From Cupriavidus necator (GTDB taxonomy: Bacteria; Pseudomonadota; Gammaproteobacteria; Burkholderiales; Burkholderiaceae), in the NCBI GenBank assembly GCA_022041995.1, contig CP074381.1, positions 3,720,001 through 3,784,000 of the forward strand: a stretch of DNA of 64,000 bases. The letters are read 5' to 3'. Under the pieces are notes generated by a model, which did no database searches, had not been told where the DNA came from, and saw nothing but the letters and a program-made list of their open reading frames with translations. The translations under genes were made by a program, and so were the position numbers. Positions 10,268-20,125 of this stretch are shown one piece after another; position 1 is the stretch's first letter; every line of letters starts with the position of its first letter.

Positions 10268-11356
10268 ATGAGCCTCCAATGCGGCATCGTCGGCCTGCCC
10301 AACGTCGGCAAGTCCACGCTGTTCAATGCCCTGACCAAGGCCGGCATCGCCGCCGAAAACTACCCGTTCTGCACGATCGAACCCAATGTGGGCGTGGTCG
10401 AAGTGCCGGATCCGAGGCTCGCCAAGCTGGCGGAGATCGTCAAGCCGGAGCGCATCCTGCCGGCCACGGTCGAGTTCGTCGACATTGCCGGCCTGGTGGC
10501 GGGCGCTTCCAAGGGTGAGGGCCTGGGCAACCAGTTCCTCGCCAATATCCGCGAATGCGACGCCATCACCCACGTGGTGCGCTGCTTTGAGGATGACAAC
10601 GTGATCCACGTGTCTGGCAGGGTGCACCCGCTGTCGGACATCGAAGTGATCAACACCGAACTCGCGCTGGCTGACCTCGCCACCGTCGAAAAAGCCCTGG
10701 CCCGCTACATCAAGCCGGCCCGCGCCGGCGACAAGGAAGCCCAGCGCCTGGTCGCCGTGCTGGAAAAGGCACAGGCCGTGCTCGACCAGGCCAAGGCCGT
10801 GCGCACGCTCGACCTGGCACCGGAAGAGTGGGAAGCCATCCGCCCGTTCTGCCTGATCACCGCCAAGCCGACCATGTATGTCGCCAACGTGCGTGAAGAC
10901 GGCTTCGAGAACAACCCGCACCTGGACGCCGTGCGCGAGCACGCCAAGCAGACCGATTCGCCGGTGGTCGCCGTGTGCGCCGCCATCGAAGCCGAGATCG
11001 CCGACCTGGACGACGCCGACAAGGCCGAATTCCTGGCCGACCTGGGCATGGAAGAACCGGGCCTGGACCGTGTGATCCGTGCCGGCTTCAAGCTGCTCGG
11101 CCTGCAGACCTACTTCACCGCCGGCGTCAAGGAAGTGCGCGCATGGACCATCCACGTCGGCGACACCGCTCCCAAGGCGGCTGGGGTGATCCACACCGAC
11201 TTCGAACGCGGCTTTATCCGCGCGCAGACCATCGCCTATGACGACTTCATCAGCTTCAAGGGTGAGACCGGCGCGAAGGAAGCCGGCAAGATGCGGGCGG
11301 AAGGGAAGGAGTATGTGGTGAAGGATGGGGATGTGATGAACTTCCTGTTCCATTAA
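10268..11356 (+). CDS. ychF: Redox-regulated ribosome-binding ATPase YchF (Obg-like)
   Basis: Universally conserved P-loop protein of the Obg-like (OLA1) group, which prefers ATP and binds ribosomes. The P-loop GLPNVGKST is at residues 8-16; the G3-type motif DIAGLV and the NEXD-like position seen as [11 protein letters not shown] (instead of NKxD) are diagnostic. The TGS domain forms the last ~85 residues ([16 protein letters not shown] onward). The start is fixed by [16 protein letters not shown]. The mobile island begins within a few bases of the stop codon, leaving the gene intact. Confidence 0.97.
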   Translation: MSLQCGIVGLPNVGKSTLFNALTKAGIAAENYPFCTIEPNVGVVEVPDPRLAKLAEIVKPERILPATVEFVDIAGLVAGASKGEGLGNQFLANIRECDAITHVVRCFEDDNVIHVSGRVHPLSDIEVINTELALADLATVEKALARYIKPARAGDKEAQRLVAVLEKAQAVLDQAKAVRTLDLAPEEWEAIRPFCLITAKPTMYVANVREDGFENNPHLDAVREHAKQTDSPVVAVCAAIEAEIADLDDADKAEFLADLGMEEPGLDRVIRAGFKLLGLQTYFTAGVKEVRAWTIHVGDTAPKAAGVIHTDFERGFIRAQTIAYDDFISFKGETGAKEAGKMRAEGKEYVVKDGDVMNFLFH

Positions 11357-11360
11357 CAGG

Positions 11361-11366
11361 TTTTCA
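11361..11366 (+). repeat. Candidate left attachment core TTTTCA
   Basis: Hexamer five bases past the ychF stop, repeated directly at 23357-23362. Six bases is a short match, so this is a candidate only. Confidence 0.3.
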
Positions 11367-11389
11367 CCTCAGATACACGTTTGACAGAG

Positions 11390-11435
11390 AGGGCCGGTAT
11401 GGACACACTCCGTGTGTTTCCGTACCGGCCCTCTT
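11390..11435 (+). repeat. Strong imperfect palindrome at island left end
   Basis: Arms GAGGGCCGGTA and TACCGGCCCTC pair perfectly, and the inner parts TGGACACAC / GTGTGTTTCC continue the pairing with small irregularities. It ends directly at the ATG of the first recombinase gene. It may bind the recombinase, act as the element terminus, or fold in the mRNA over the start. The same TGGACAC/GTGTCC words recur at the right end. Confidence 0.5.
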
Positions 11436-12854
11436 ATGTCTCAAGCGCCATCTGTCTACACGCTCCCTATCTTCCGCAATACCCGGGTTGCTAATGAACC
11501 GGCACCTGGACGCATCCCGGTAGACCATCGGGTTAAGGGGGAACCGGTCAAATATTGGCGCGAGTTGCGCGCCTCCAAGGCAGTAAAGTGGGAGACGTTC
11601 CCACACTTCCCTCTGGTGCTCAATGCCGACGGATCACCGTGGGCCCCTGCCTGCATGTGGTTGTTGGATCGTGCGCGGGCCAGACCACATAAGGTGTCCT
11701 CGCTGAATCCCGTTGCGCAAGGGCTGCGGGCCTACAAGCAGTTCCTCGATGAATTTGGGCTCCAGTGGGACGACTTCTCCGCGGTGGACAAGTACCTGCG
11801 CCCCACCTACCACTACAAGACCCACCTCCAAGATCTGATTAACGCCGGCGCCATCAAGCACAGCACGGCCAGTAGCCGCATGCACACGGTGGTGGGCTTC
11901 TACCGGTTCCTCATGGAGAGCGAACGACTGGGCTTCCGCCCCCAGAACGCCCCATGGGTTGATCGGACCGTCGGCCTTGAATACCGCGATAGCAAGGGCT
12001 TCAAGCAGGTCAAGGCGGTGACGACGACCGACGTGTCCATCAAGGTTCCCAAGCGGGACTACGCGTGGGATCGCCGAATCAATGACGGCGGCAGGCTGCT
12101 GCCACTGTCCCGGCATGAGCAGAAGGCAATGGTCAAAGCGCTGAAGCAGCTCGGCAATCGCGACTACGAGCTAATGCACTACGCCGCGCTCCTGACCGGT
12201 GCCCGGATTCAGACCGTCCTGACACTGCGTTGGGGCGATTTCGCCACGCCTCCGAGCCAAATCAACCAGTGGCCGTTCAAGCTGCAGTGCGGGCCAGGGA
12301 CCGGTATCGACACCAAAGACGATGTGCCGAATGTGTACCTCTCAGTGCAGCGGGACCTCTACGAATGGCTGCACATCTACGCAATCTCTGACCGGGCCAG
12401 GTCCAGGCGTGAGAAGTCCAGCCTCAAGCAGGACCCGCTGAACTATCTGTTCCTGTCCAGCCGGGGTGGCCCCCATTACGAGTCCAAGGATGATCGCAAT
12501 GCCCTTCGGGACTCCACCGAACCGCTGAAGCGCTCATCTTCGGCGGGGCAGAACCTCCGGTCCTTCATCACCGACTACGTGCTCCCTGAGATCCGCAAGA
12601 CCATCCCCGACTTCCACTACCAGTTCCACGACCTGCGGGCCACCTTCGGCGTCAATTGGGTTGACGCGGTCATGGAGAACCAAGACACGCGCCAGCGTTA
12701 CCTCTGGACCCGGGACCAACTCCGCAGACTCATGTGGCACAAAAACCCAACCACGACGGATCGATACATCGAGTACCGCCAGCACATTCAACACCTTGAA
12801 AAGGCGGAAGCTCACTGGAACCGGAATCTGCTCGATCTCATCCGCTCCGCCTAA
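11436..12854 (+). CDS. Tyrosine recombinase 1 of island operon (GmtY/TnpA-like)
   Basis: Site-specific recombinase of 472 residues that probably moves the island. Catalytic residues of the tyrosine-recombinase fold are all visible in the C-terminal half: Arg257 in LTGAR, His398 and Arg401 in HDLRATF, His435 in WHKNPTTTD and the nucleophile Tyr444 in DRYIEY. The N-terminal ~180 residues form a SAM-like DNA-binding region (AYKQFLDEF, VVGFYRFLMES). I start at ATG 11436 because upstream GTG codons fall inside the palindrome. It heads a four-gene same-strand operon. It looks catalytically competent. Confidence 0.82.
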   Translation: MSQAPSVYTLPIFRNTRVANEPAPGRIPVDHRVKGEPVKYWRELRASKAVKWETFPHFPLVLNADGSPWAPACMWLLDRARARPHKVSSLNPVAQGLRAYKQFLDEFGLQWDDFSAVDKYLRPTYHYKTHLQDLINAGAIKHSTASSRMHTVVGFYRFLMESERLGFRPQNAPWVDRTVGLEYRDSKGFKQVKAVTTTDVSIKVPKRDYAWDRRINDGGRLLPLSRHEQKAMVKALKQLGNRDYELMHYAALLTGARIQTVLTLRWGDFATPPSQINQWPFKLQCGPGTGIDTKDDVPNVYLSVQRDLYEWLHIYAISDRARSRREKSSLKQDPLNYLFLSSRGGPHYESKDDRNALRDSTEPLKRSSSAGQNLRSFITDYVLPEIRKTIPDFHYQFHDLRATFGVNWVDAVMENQDTRQRYLWTRDQLRRLMWHKNPTTTDRYIEYRQHIQHLEKAEAHWNRNLLDLIRSA

Positions 12855-12902
12855 GCGTGCGAAGGTCTACAACGACAAGAACGAGAAGGCAGGGAAACCA
12901 AC

Positions 12903-14723
12903 ATGCATGAGTCCGACTGGATCAGCACGGGCGGCGGCTACCCTAAACGTCTGCCTCGCCTGGCGTTCCCATTAGAGGGGGCTATGCCCGACCTCTATGT
13001 GCCCCAGAGCACAATCCTGTATACAGCAGATCGCGTCCAGACCCATGCCTACCTCTGGTGCTACCTCGAGCGCAAGGTAATCGGCAAGAGATATCGGTTC
13101 AACCCATCAAGCCTGTCTGCGCAGCGGGTCGAGGACATGCCTAGGGCCATCGAGCGCCTGTCCAAGCGTTTCCGCTTCGACAACGCCAGGCCTAGGTCCG
13201 TGAGTGACGAGTTGGCGAACGGTCTGTCCAGATTCTTGAACTGGCTCGATGCCCCGCTCCACCATGGGCGCTTTGAATCGATCCTGAGCGACCCGGATCT
13301 CGCCCTTGAGGCGCTCCAAAGGCACCACAGCTACCTGCGGCAGCGCATGCAGGCTAACCACACAGGAAAGCGCATCAGTGCGTCTGCGGCGTCGATGATG
13401 GATGTCGACGCCATCAAGATGATGTCCGTCATCCACGACCGGGAATACAGCAACGAGGTCGAGGCCATTAAGTACATCCACGGTGACGGCGTCAAGGCTC
13501 CCAAATCGGAGGACGTGGCTGCCCTCATGGCTTGCGCGCAAGGAGTGTTCGACTCGGTGGCTCGGATCGTTCTCGACGACCCACGTGACAACAACGACTA
13601 CGCCTCCCTCGGCGAGTTGCGTTGGCAGTCGGGGGCTCGACAAGTTTCGATGCCGATCCCAACCGGCACCCACATCGAGCGCGTGATCGAACTTGGGTGC
13701 ATGGCCTATGCCGCGCTGTGCATCGGCGACTCGGGTGCCAACCTCGCCCCGATCCAGTCCTATGAAGAGCCCCAGAACTTGCATGAGCAACTGGCCAACC
13801 CGGAAAAGCTCAACCTGCGCCACAAGGTCATCAAGTTCCGGGCCGGGGGAAAGGAGGTGCCGGTTCACCTGACCTCCACCACCGTGACCCGCATGCGGGC
13901 TTACCTGCGCCTCCGGGAAGCTCTGCGCCGGCGGCTCGACTGCCCTGAAATCGGCCCGATGTTCATTCAATGCATGTACCCCGGATCGGCCCACGCGAGG
14001 CCTCTGGGGATTATCCCGCTGCCGCCAAATTTCACCTCTGCATTGCGCGGCAGGTTCAGCGCCTTCGGCATCAAGTTACCGCCAGTGACGATGCAGCAGT
14101 TGCGCGCCTACAAGTCCGGCAGGGTTGCCAAGGAACACAACCCCAAGGTGGCGGCTGACATGATGGGGCACTCGGTGAGCACGGCCATCCGCAGGTACAG
14201 CAACATCACGGATGCTGAGTCGAGATCCGAAATGGCCCCCTTCCTGGCCTCATTGACCTCGGTGGTCCTGACCCGCTCGGAGGCCGGCGCCGCGTCATCC
14301 AAGCCGGTCATCCCGATCACTGCCATCCCCGCCGGAGGCTGCGAAGACCACGGCCACCCCAAGGCTCTGGCTGACAACCCGCTGGTGAAGCCCGATTGCA
14401 AGAAGACCGAAGGCTGCTTCTTCTGCAACAAGTTCCACGTCCACGCCGACGAAGAGGATTGCGTCAAGCTGATGTCGTGCCGATCGGTGCTGGAACGCTT
14501 GGCGCCGAGGCTCGGCGACTCAGGCGCAGCTGAACTGGTTTATGCCGTCGTGATCGAGCGCATCGGCGCCCTGCTCAACGAGATCCAACGAATCAATCCT
14601 GAGGCCCATGAGCGGGCTCGGGTGGCCGTTCTGGAAGACGGCAGGCTTAGCCGTTACTGGGCCAGCAAACTCCAACAACTCCACTTGCTGGGCCTGCTGG
14701 CTCCGTCTTCCGCCCTGGTCTGA
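12903..14723 (+). CDS. Tyrosine-recombinase-like protein 2, degenerate active site, Cys-rich tail
   Basis: A protein of 606 residues with recombinase features in its C-terminal half: MGHSVSTAIRRYSN near residues 419-432 gives the late His and the Tyr, and MQQLRAYKSGR gives the second Arg region. The first catalytic arginine is not visible: where a TGxR motif is expected (near residue 280) the sequence reads IGDSGANLAPI. The last ~130 residues carry a cysteine/histidine cluster (GGCEDHGH, DCKKTEGCFFCNKFH, DCVKLMSC) that could bind zinc. It may be a non-catalytic partner of the other two recombinases. It follows recombinase 1 by 48 bp. Confidence 0.7.
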   Translation: MHESDWISTGGGYPKRLPRLAFPLEGAMPDLYVPQSTILYTADRVQTHAYLWCYLERKVIGKRYRFNPSSLSAQRVEDMPRAIERLSKRFRFDNARPRSVSDELANGLSRFLNWLDAPLHHGRFESILSDPDLALEALQRHHSYLRQRMQANHTGKRISASAASMMDVDAIKMMSVIHDREYSNEVEAIKYIHGDGVKAPKSEDVAALMACAQGVFDSVARIVLDDPRDNNDYASLGELRWQSGARQVSMPIPTGTHIERVIELGCMAYAALCIGDSGANLAPIQSYEEPQNLHEQLANPEKLNLRHKVIKFRAGGKEVPVHLTSTTVTRMRAYLRLREALRRRLDCPEIGPMFIQCMYPGSAHARPLGIIPLPPNFTSALRGRFSAFGIKLPPVTMQQLRAYKSGRVAKEHNPKVAADMMGHSVSTAIRRYSNITDAESRSEMAPFLASLTSVVLTRSEAGAASSKPVIPITAIPAGGCEDHGHPKALADNPLVKPDCKKTEGCFFCNKFHVHADEEDCVKLMSCRSVLERLAPRLGDSGAAELVYAVVIERIGALLNEIQRINPEAHERARVAVLEDGRLSRYWASKLQQLHLLGLLAPSSALV

Positions 14724-14781
14724 TCGCGAGACACCACGCTCACGCTCAGCCTCACCGAAACCTGCCTGCAGACTACTTCCT

Positions 14782-16800
14782 ATGCAAAGAAGCAATCTAG
14801 CGACACCGGCAACCACCTCGTCTAACGCTTTGCAGGCGAGGGAGGCCGATCAGGGTCGCACCCGGCTGCCGGAGGGCGTTCCTGGAGGTTCCGGCGGGAC
14901 ACCAGAAACTCCCCTGGTGGAGTCCTATTTCGATCCCCAGGCGGTCGTGACCCTGGATCCGGATGGGGAGCCTCTGAGCCACTACGGAGACAGGAGGTGG
15001 GATCTGAGATCGATGAGCACGGACGGAGGGCAAACACCGCACTTTCTGTCCTTCTTCGAGACGCAGGCCCTGTCGGTTCCACCGAAAATCGGCAGACCCG
15101 ACCTCGCTGCTTTGATTCGGGAGCAGCAAAAGGCACTGCTATGGTTGCACATGGATGCAGGGCGACAAAGGGCCCAGAAAACGATGCTGCAGGCAGGTCG
15201 CGCGCTGAATCGATTGGCCCGAGGAGCGTACCGCCGCGGAATCTCGCTGTTCGAGTTGTTCTGTGATCCTCAGGTGCTCGGCGAAGAGTCGGCGGAACTA
15301 AACAGCGGGTACGCCAAAACCGCCCGAGCCTTGCTCAGGACACTGTGGCGCCACCGTGACTTCCTCAAGATTGGGCTGGAAGTCCGTTTGAAGCAGCTGG
15401 TTGAGGTCATCAAGCAATCCGCTCCAGAGGATGCAGAAGGCAGCCAAACGCCCATCATCCCATCCCGCATCTACTGCGCGATCCTGGCCGGCCTGCTGGG
15501 CGGTTTGGATGAGATCGAGCGCGGCCTGGACACCTTGCTGGATGCCTACCGGCGAGAGCGCTCCTCCACGCTCAATGCGCCAAAAGGCCTGACCGAGAAT
15601 CAGCTAAATAAGCATCGCGATAAACAACTCCGAGAGGTGCGGGAGGCCATGCGGGCCAGGGGATGGAGCGAGGGAAGCCTTCACAATTTCGTCGCCGGCG
15701 AGATCATCGGAATTCAACTCAGGCTGATGAACCTCGTGATCGCCTTCACCGGCATGCGCGTCGCCGAAGCGCAGATCCTGCCGCTCAAGGGGGTTCTTGA
15801 GGAGGTCGAACACCGTGGCTCGGTGCACCACGTGGTCAACGGATACAGCCACAAGCTCAATGGTGGCAGAAAGAAGCCCGCCAGTTGGGTCACAAGCCGC
15901 GATGGCCATCGGGCAATCTTGCTTGCTCAAAGAGTCGCCACGGCCATCTTGGAGGTTCTGATAGACGGTGATCCCGCAATCGATGACGCCGCCTTATTGT
16001 TCTGCTCGACGGCCAACCCTTACAGGAAGCAGAGTACCTCCAACATCTACACGCGACTGCACGACGAGCTGATCCCTGATATCTGCGCCGTCATCACGCA
16101 GGCCGACATCGACGAGCTGAACGCGATGGAGTTGGAACGGAACTGGCTGCGTGAGGGCATTGAGGTCGGCAAACCGTGGCCGCTGACATTCCACCAATAC
16201 CGTCGCAGCCTGTCGGTTTATGCCCATCGCTCGGGCATGGTGAGCCTGCCGGCCCTCAAAGGACAGTTGCAGCACATCACAGACGAGATGCGCGCGTACT
16301 ACTCCGATGGGTTCTGCCGGGCGGTCAACCTCGTCTTCGACAAGGAACACTTCAGCCATGAGTGGAACGCCGCCAAGTCAGAATCAAGCTTCCTTGCCTA
16401 CAGCTTGGCCTTGCTGTTCTCGGACGAAGACCTTATCGGCGAGATCGGTGGACGGGGCGCGGCCCGATTACATCAAACGGTATCCAGCCGCCCCAAGGAA
16501 GAGACACTGAAACTCTTCCGTGACGGCAAGCTGGCCTACCGCGAGACCGTCCTGGGCGGTTGCATCGCCGTGGAGGACTGCAATCACACGCCGCTGGAAC
16601 CCATCCCTTGGGACTGCCTGGAAAAGGACTGTGCCAACGCGGTGGTGTTTGAAAAACGCCTGGGTCTGCTGATCAGAACGCAAGAAACAGTCGTCGCCAC
16701 GCTGGCCAGCACAGAAGCGGGCAGCGTTGAGCACCGCTTGGAAGCCGATCACCTGCAGGTGCTTCTCAAAGCCCGCAAACACCTCATGGAGGCCGTATGA
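14782..16800 (+). CDS. Large tyrosine recombinase 3 (GmtZ/VPA1269-like)
   Basis: A protein of 672 residues from ATG 14782; the frame is open further upstream but overlaps the preceding gene. A long N-terminal region (~300 residues) precedes a recombinase domain with Arg326 in AFTGMRVAEA, His471 and Arg474 in FHQYRRSLS, His498 in QLQHITDEM and Tyr506/507 in RAYYSDG. A C-terminal extension of ~160 residues holds several cysteines (GGCIAVEDC, WDCLEKDC). Its stop overlaps the start of the small fourth gene. Similarity to Gamma-Mobile-Trio integrases is recalled from family descriptions, not searched. Confidence 0.72.
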   Translation: MQRSNLATPATTSSNALQAREADQGRTRLPEGVPGGSGGTPETPLVESYFDPQAVVTLDPDGEPLSHYGDRRWDLRSMSTDGGQTPHFLSFFETQALSVPPKIGRPDLAALIREQQKALLWLHMDAGRQRAQKTMLQAGRALNRLARGAYRRGISLFELFCDPQVLGEESAELNSGYAKTARALLRTLWRHRDFLKIGLEVRLKQLVEVIKQSAPEDAEGSQTPIIPSRIYCAILAGLLGGLDEIERGLDTLLDAYRRERSSTLNAPKGLTENQLNKHRDKQLREVREAMRARGWSEGSLHNFVAGEIIGIQLRLMNLVIAFTGMRVAEAQILPLKGVLEEVEHRGSVHHVVNGYSHKLNGGRKKPASWVTSRDGHRAILLAQRVATAILEVLIDGDPAIDDAALLFCSTANPYRKQSTSNIYTRLHDELIPDICAVITQADIDELNAMELERNWLREGIEVGKPWPLTFHQYRRSLSVYAHRSGMVSLPALKGQLQHITDEMRAYYSDGFCRAVNLVFDKEHFSHEWNAAKSESSFLAYSLALLFSDEDLIGEIGGRGAARLHQTVSSRPKEETLKLFRDGKLAYRETVLGGCIAVEDCNHTPLEPIPWDCLEKDCANAVVFEKRLGLLIRTQETVVATLASTEAGSVEHRLEADHLQVLLKARKHLMEAV

Positions 16801-17174
16801 GCGCCAAGATCCAAGTCGACAAATACTTCGCCGCCTTGGAGCGTCTGACGGCACGTGGCGAGCCCATCAGCAACGATGCTGTGGCGCTGGAGGCCGGCAG
16901 CGGCCGGGGCAGCATCAAGAAGTCCAGGCCTGCCTACGCCGAACTGATCGCGACCATCAACGCGGCCGCCAAGCAGCAGGCTGAGGCCAAGGTTGCCTCA
17001 GACCCTGTGCCTGGTATGCGCAAGGACATCGAGGATCTGACGAGGCGACTGGACCAGTCCCTCGACAGGGAGGTGGCTCTGTTGCACGAGCTCTACGACC
17101 TGCGCGCCGAGGTCAAGCAATTGGCGGAAGAGAACCGACTCCTAAAGCTCGGCAGACTCGTCCCGGTGCAATGA
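16797..17174 (+). CDS. Small coiled-coil accessory protein of recombinase operon (GmtX/TnpC-like)
   Basis: A protein of 125 residues overlapping the previous gene by ATGA, so translationally coupled. The N-terminal ~50 residues look like a helix-turn-helix (LTARGEPISNDAVALEAGSG, then IKKSRPAYAEL). The C-terminal part is a coiled coil (DIEDLTRRLDQSLDREVALL, then LYDLRAEVKQLAEENRLLKL). Tn554 TnpC is also about 125 residues and follows the recombinases, and trio islands carry a small third protein. A role in orienting or assisting recombination is inferred. Confidence 0.65.
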   Translation: MSAKIQVDKYFAALERLTARGEPISNDAVALEAGSGRGSIKKSRPAYAELIATINAAAKQQAEAKVASDPVPGMRKDIEDLTRRLDQSLDREVALLHELYDLRAEVKQLAEENRLLKLGRLVPVQ

Positions 17175-17536
17175 CCCTATTCAAAAGGGGGATCCGCATT
17201 TGCTGGTTGATGCCCTCGTTGCATGCTGCAACGCAAGATTCGAGCAAATCGAAAACAGGACTTCACCACAGGGTCGGCCATCCCAGACCCGTTTCAGCCA
17301 CTCGGCACAACGTCACCGCACAGGCTGCTTCCAAAGTACAACGGCCGTACGCCCTGTCATCGCGACCGACGAGTGATCGATTTGGGACGTTCGCTTTGAG
17401 CAGCCAATGACCGCTTTCGGGCGTTAGTACGCTCAGGCGGCAGTTGGCCACAAGCGGGCGCACTTGGGCGTCCGCTCAAGCACAGGCGGCCTCGTTCTTC
17501 ATAACTATTCTTGAAATCCTCAGAAGCGGCAGCCAG
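17175..17536. other. Intergenic region between recombinase operon and E1 gene, no gene seen
   Basis: Convergent 3' ends face each other here. No frame has recognisable protein content and no clear terminator hairpin with a T run was found. It may be a scar of earlier cargo exchange. Confidence 0.4.
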
Positions 17537-19090
17537 CTATGCTCGATACGAACTGGACCAATGTCTGCTCCAGCGGTCTCGCAGCAGTTGGGAGCAATCG
17601 CAGCCATGATCATGACCGACATTCATCGACCGAACCCTTGCCCGGGCGAATGTCGCAACCGCCATGGTGCCGTCCTGAATTGCTTTAGCCGCACCCAAGT
17701 GAAGGTAGCGTAGGAACTGGGCAACCAGCAGGACGCCTGCTGCTGCGGAAACAAATCCCACCGACATCTCGGGCGAGCCGGCGGCGAAGCGGTCGAGGTC
17801 GGTTTCGGAAAGCTTTCCGCAACCACCGGGCCGAGCAGGAGTTCAACGTCCTCCTCGGTCAAGCCAAGTTCGCGAGCGTACGCCGTCCGGCGCTCACCAT
17901 CGAGCTGCCGCATTGCGGCAATTCGTTCCTGAACGATGGCGTTTCGCGACGGTAGTGGGTTATGGCATTTTAGGCAGGCCGTTCCAGCACCAAGGTCGAA
18001 GATGCTTGCTTTCGCGCTGAGTCCGTCAGTGCTGCCACCGACGATCAGTTGTGGCAAGCCGTTTTGAAGCGCATGCCGCGGGTCGTTTTTATCGACGCAC
18101 GATAGAACGATGGGAAATTTGTACGCCTGCTCAAAGGCTCGAACGTCGTCGTTGGGAGCATGTTTGCCACCGCTTGTAGCGAAGGTTTGCCACCAATCCG
18201 AAACGGCTTTGCAGTCGAAACCTACCGACCGTAGGTAGCGCTGCATGAGACCAACCTTGGACTCCCCGTCGTCTTCGCGGGTCGACAGGGCGTAGCGGTT
18301 GTCGTTGGTCAGGTCGAGTTCGTCTTTGTCCACGACGCTGCACGAGCCGGCGAAACGCGAAGTGCCGAGGCAAAGGGCGGCTGCTTGAGCGACAGCGCCA
18401 GCGCCAGCGAAGTAGAAATGCGGCAGCACTTCAAACTGCTCGGCGCTCGGGCCGTCAATGAGTTCGGCCCACGTATCGGCACAAGACATCGTCCAAGATG
18501 AGGCGAAATGCGCCCTGATGAACTCGCCCTTACCCGGCTTCATCCCCGCAACAACTTGAAGACTTCTCCGGCAGCGTAGCTCGCGCACAGATATGGCCCG
18601 ATGGAGAGGTCACTTCGGGGGGAGTATCCGGCACCTCTCCATCTACGCCAACGAAATATCTCCAGCCATCTGCGTAGAGTTGCAGGTGCCGGGGCGATGC
18701 CGTCGTGTCGGAGCCGATCACCAGAGTCACGTCGGGCGCCGAGCCCGCTTCGATCCGAGTGGCTCTGATGTGAGGTCCACTGACCAAACGAACGCATTCT
18801 TCCAGCGTTTCGAGAAGGGTATCCTTCGCGCCGAACGGTGCCACGCCCTGGTGAAGGGTGACTTCCGGCACGTCGAGGATGATTTCCTTCACGACTTTGA
18901 ACTGGCGGCTCAGTAGGCTGACTAGCATCCAGACAAGATGCTGCGTGCCCGAAGCCGCTGCCATGCGCAAACTGACGTGGACGAGGACGACGCCTGGCTT
19001 CGCCTCACTAGTGTCGGCAAGAACGCCCTGGGGGTCGGCACGAAGATGCCGGTCAGCAAGCTGATCCAGTTCAGTTTTCATCGCGGTCAT
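17537..19090 (-). CDS. bilD: E1-like ubiquitin-activating enzyme of Bil-type operon (three 1-nt frameshifts)
   Basis: Activates the ubiquitin-like protein by adenylation and thioester transfer. Repaired length is 518 residues. The first ~180 residues form a pseudo-adenylation domain ending IGPYLCASYAAGEVFKLLRG, a typical E1 segment. The second half has the active ThiF fold: nucleotide loop FAGAGAVAQAA near residue 230, VVDKDELDLTNDNR (Asp and Asn-x-x-Arg), zinc-type CLKC and CDC pairs, and a helical insertion between them. The frame shifts at the C run read from 18617-18622, at 18544-18547 and near 17814-17816. One added base at each gives one continuous protein, and three such changes restore the overall frame. 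The letter D follows gene order and memory of published naming. Confidence 0.8.
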
Positions 19091-19626
19091 CGCAGGTCAA
19101 ATATTGCGGCTTCTGGACCATCAGAAAGCACCACTCGCGACTGCGCGTGCTCGTCCGACAGCAGATGCCAATAGCTTTGGAAATACTCGTGGACGCCGAG
19201 GCCCCGCGGCCACGAGCCTGACCAGTTGCCGTACCGGGGGACGACAATGGACACCGCTCGGCGGCTCGGCGTCATCTCGTCGTCGCAAGACGAGTGCTCA
19301 ACATCAACGCCAGGATGCGAGTGGATCGCGCCGACAACAGTCCACCCTTGCGCCCGAGCTAGTTCTGCGACCTTCAGCATGGCCTCGCCAGGCACCGAGT
19401 AGTTCCGCGGCCGATTGATTTGCATTGGCACCACAATGGCCTTCACCAGTCCGTTTCCAACGCTATCGAGCGGACCGAGCCATAGACAAGCTGACTCGAC
19501 CATCCCCGCACCGCGCAGGATCACGGCCGTACGCACTAGCGTCTGAGCCGGCACCGTCAACACCTTGCCCGTCGGGACATACAGCGTTGGCGGCCGCGGC
19601 CGCCATAGAATTGTTTCGTCGTTCAT
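19087..19626 (-). CDS. bilC: JAMM/JAB metallopeptidase (deubiquitinase-like) of Bil-type operon
   Basis: Zinc peptidase of 179 residues expected to mature the ubiquitin-like precursor and remove conjugates. The JAMM signature is complete: Glu44 in MVESACLW, then His102 and His104 in IHSHPG, Ser112 and Asp115 in HSSCDDE, matching E...HxHx7Sx2D. The frame is intact. Its stop overlaps the E1 start (ATGA) and its start overlaps the repaired E2 stop (ATGA), so the genes are translationally coupled. The letter C follows gene order and recalled naming. Confidence 0.85.
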   Translation of the reverse strand: MNDETILWRPRPPTLYVPTGKVLTVPAQTLVRTAVILRGAGMVESACLWLGPLDSVGNGLVKAIVVPMQINRPRNYSVPGEAMLKVAELARAQGWTVVGAIHSHPGVDVEHSSCDDEMTPSRRAVSIVVPRYGNWSGSWPRGLGVHEYFQSYWHLLSDEHAQSRVVLSDGPEAAIFDLR

Positions 19627-20125
19627 GGCGTGCCGCGGCCTTTGTAGTACTGGGGGCTAGGCCACGACGGATCGCGGCAAGCGTCGCCAAAAAGTTCATC
19701 CGCTGCGGATCCCACACGTGCTCCGCATTCACGCTATGGTTCACTTTATAAAACTCGAGCGTGGTCGAAGAACAGATGAGCTGACCGGCACTGTTGTAGT
19801 TCGGGTGAAAGCCGATGTCGGGTGCGCCTTCACACTTCGGAACCCAACGCACGTCATCGGGATACACGTATGTCATCGTGAGGGGGTTGATGAACTGCGC
19901 ACTCGGAGGGCCCTTCGGGTAGTGATCGAAGAACAGACGCAGCAGGTAAAGATCAACCTGGCGTTGAGGCGCGTTTTCGACAAGCATGGGCACGAGCAGA
20001 GTCAGGTCGTCGGGTTTCGACCAGCCCCTGTCGGTCAAGGTGCTGTCTTTGAGTATTGATTGAAGGTCACGCTGGAACGCCTCCCTCCCAGCGTGAATGT
20101 CCTGCACAGGCATCGGTGCGATCAC
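19623..20125 (-). CDS. bilB: E2-like ubiquitin-conjugating enzyme of Bil-type operon (one 1-nt frameshift)
   Basis: Carries the ubiquitin-like protein as a thioester and transfers it to targets. Repaired length is 167 residues. The UBC-like beta-sheet segment VDLYLLRLFFDHYPKGPPSA precedes W94-V-P, and the candidate catalytic cysteine is Cys118 in GQLICSSTTLEF; a helix with WDPQRMNFLATL follows. The frame breaks at the C run read from 19652-19656. With one more base the protein ends GLAPQYYKGRGTP and its TGA overlaps the JAMM gene start. Without repair it runs 160 bp into the next gene. Start is GTG at 20125, which overlaps the repaired Ubl stop; ATG 20113 is an alternative. Confidence 0.78.

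Noticed and set aside
10232-11353. Open frame of 373 codons antisense to ychF
   Set aside because: The plus strand encodes unmistakable YchF; the antisense translation is low in recognisable structure.
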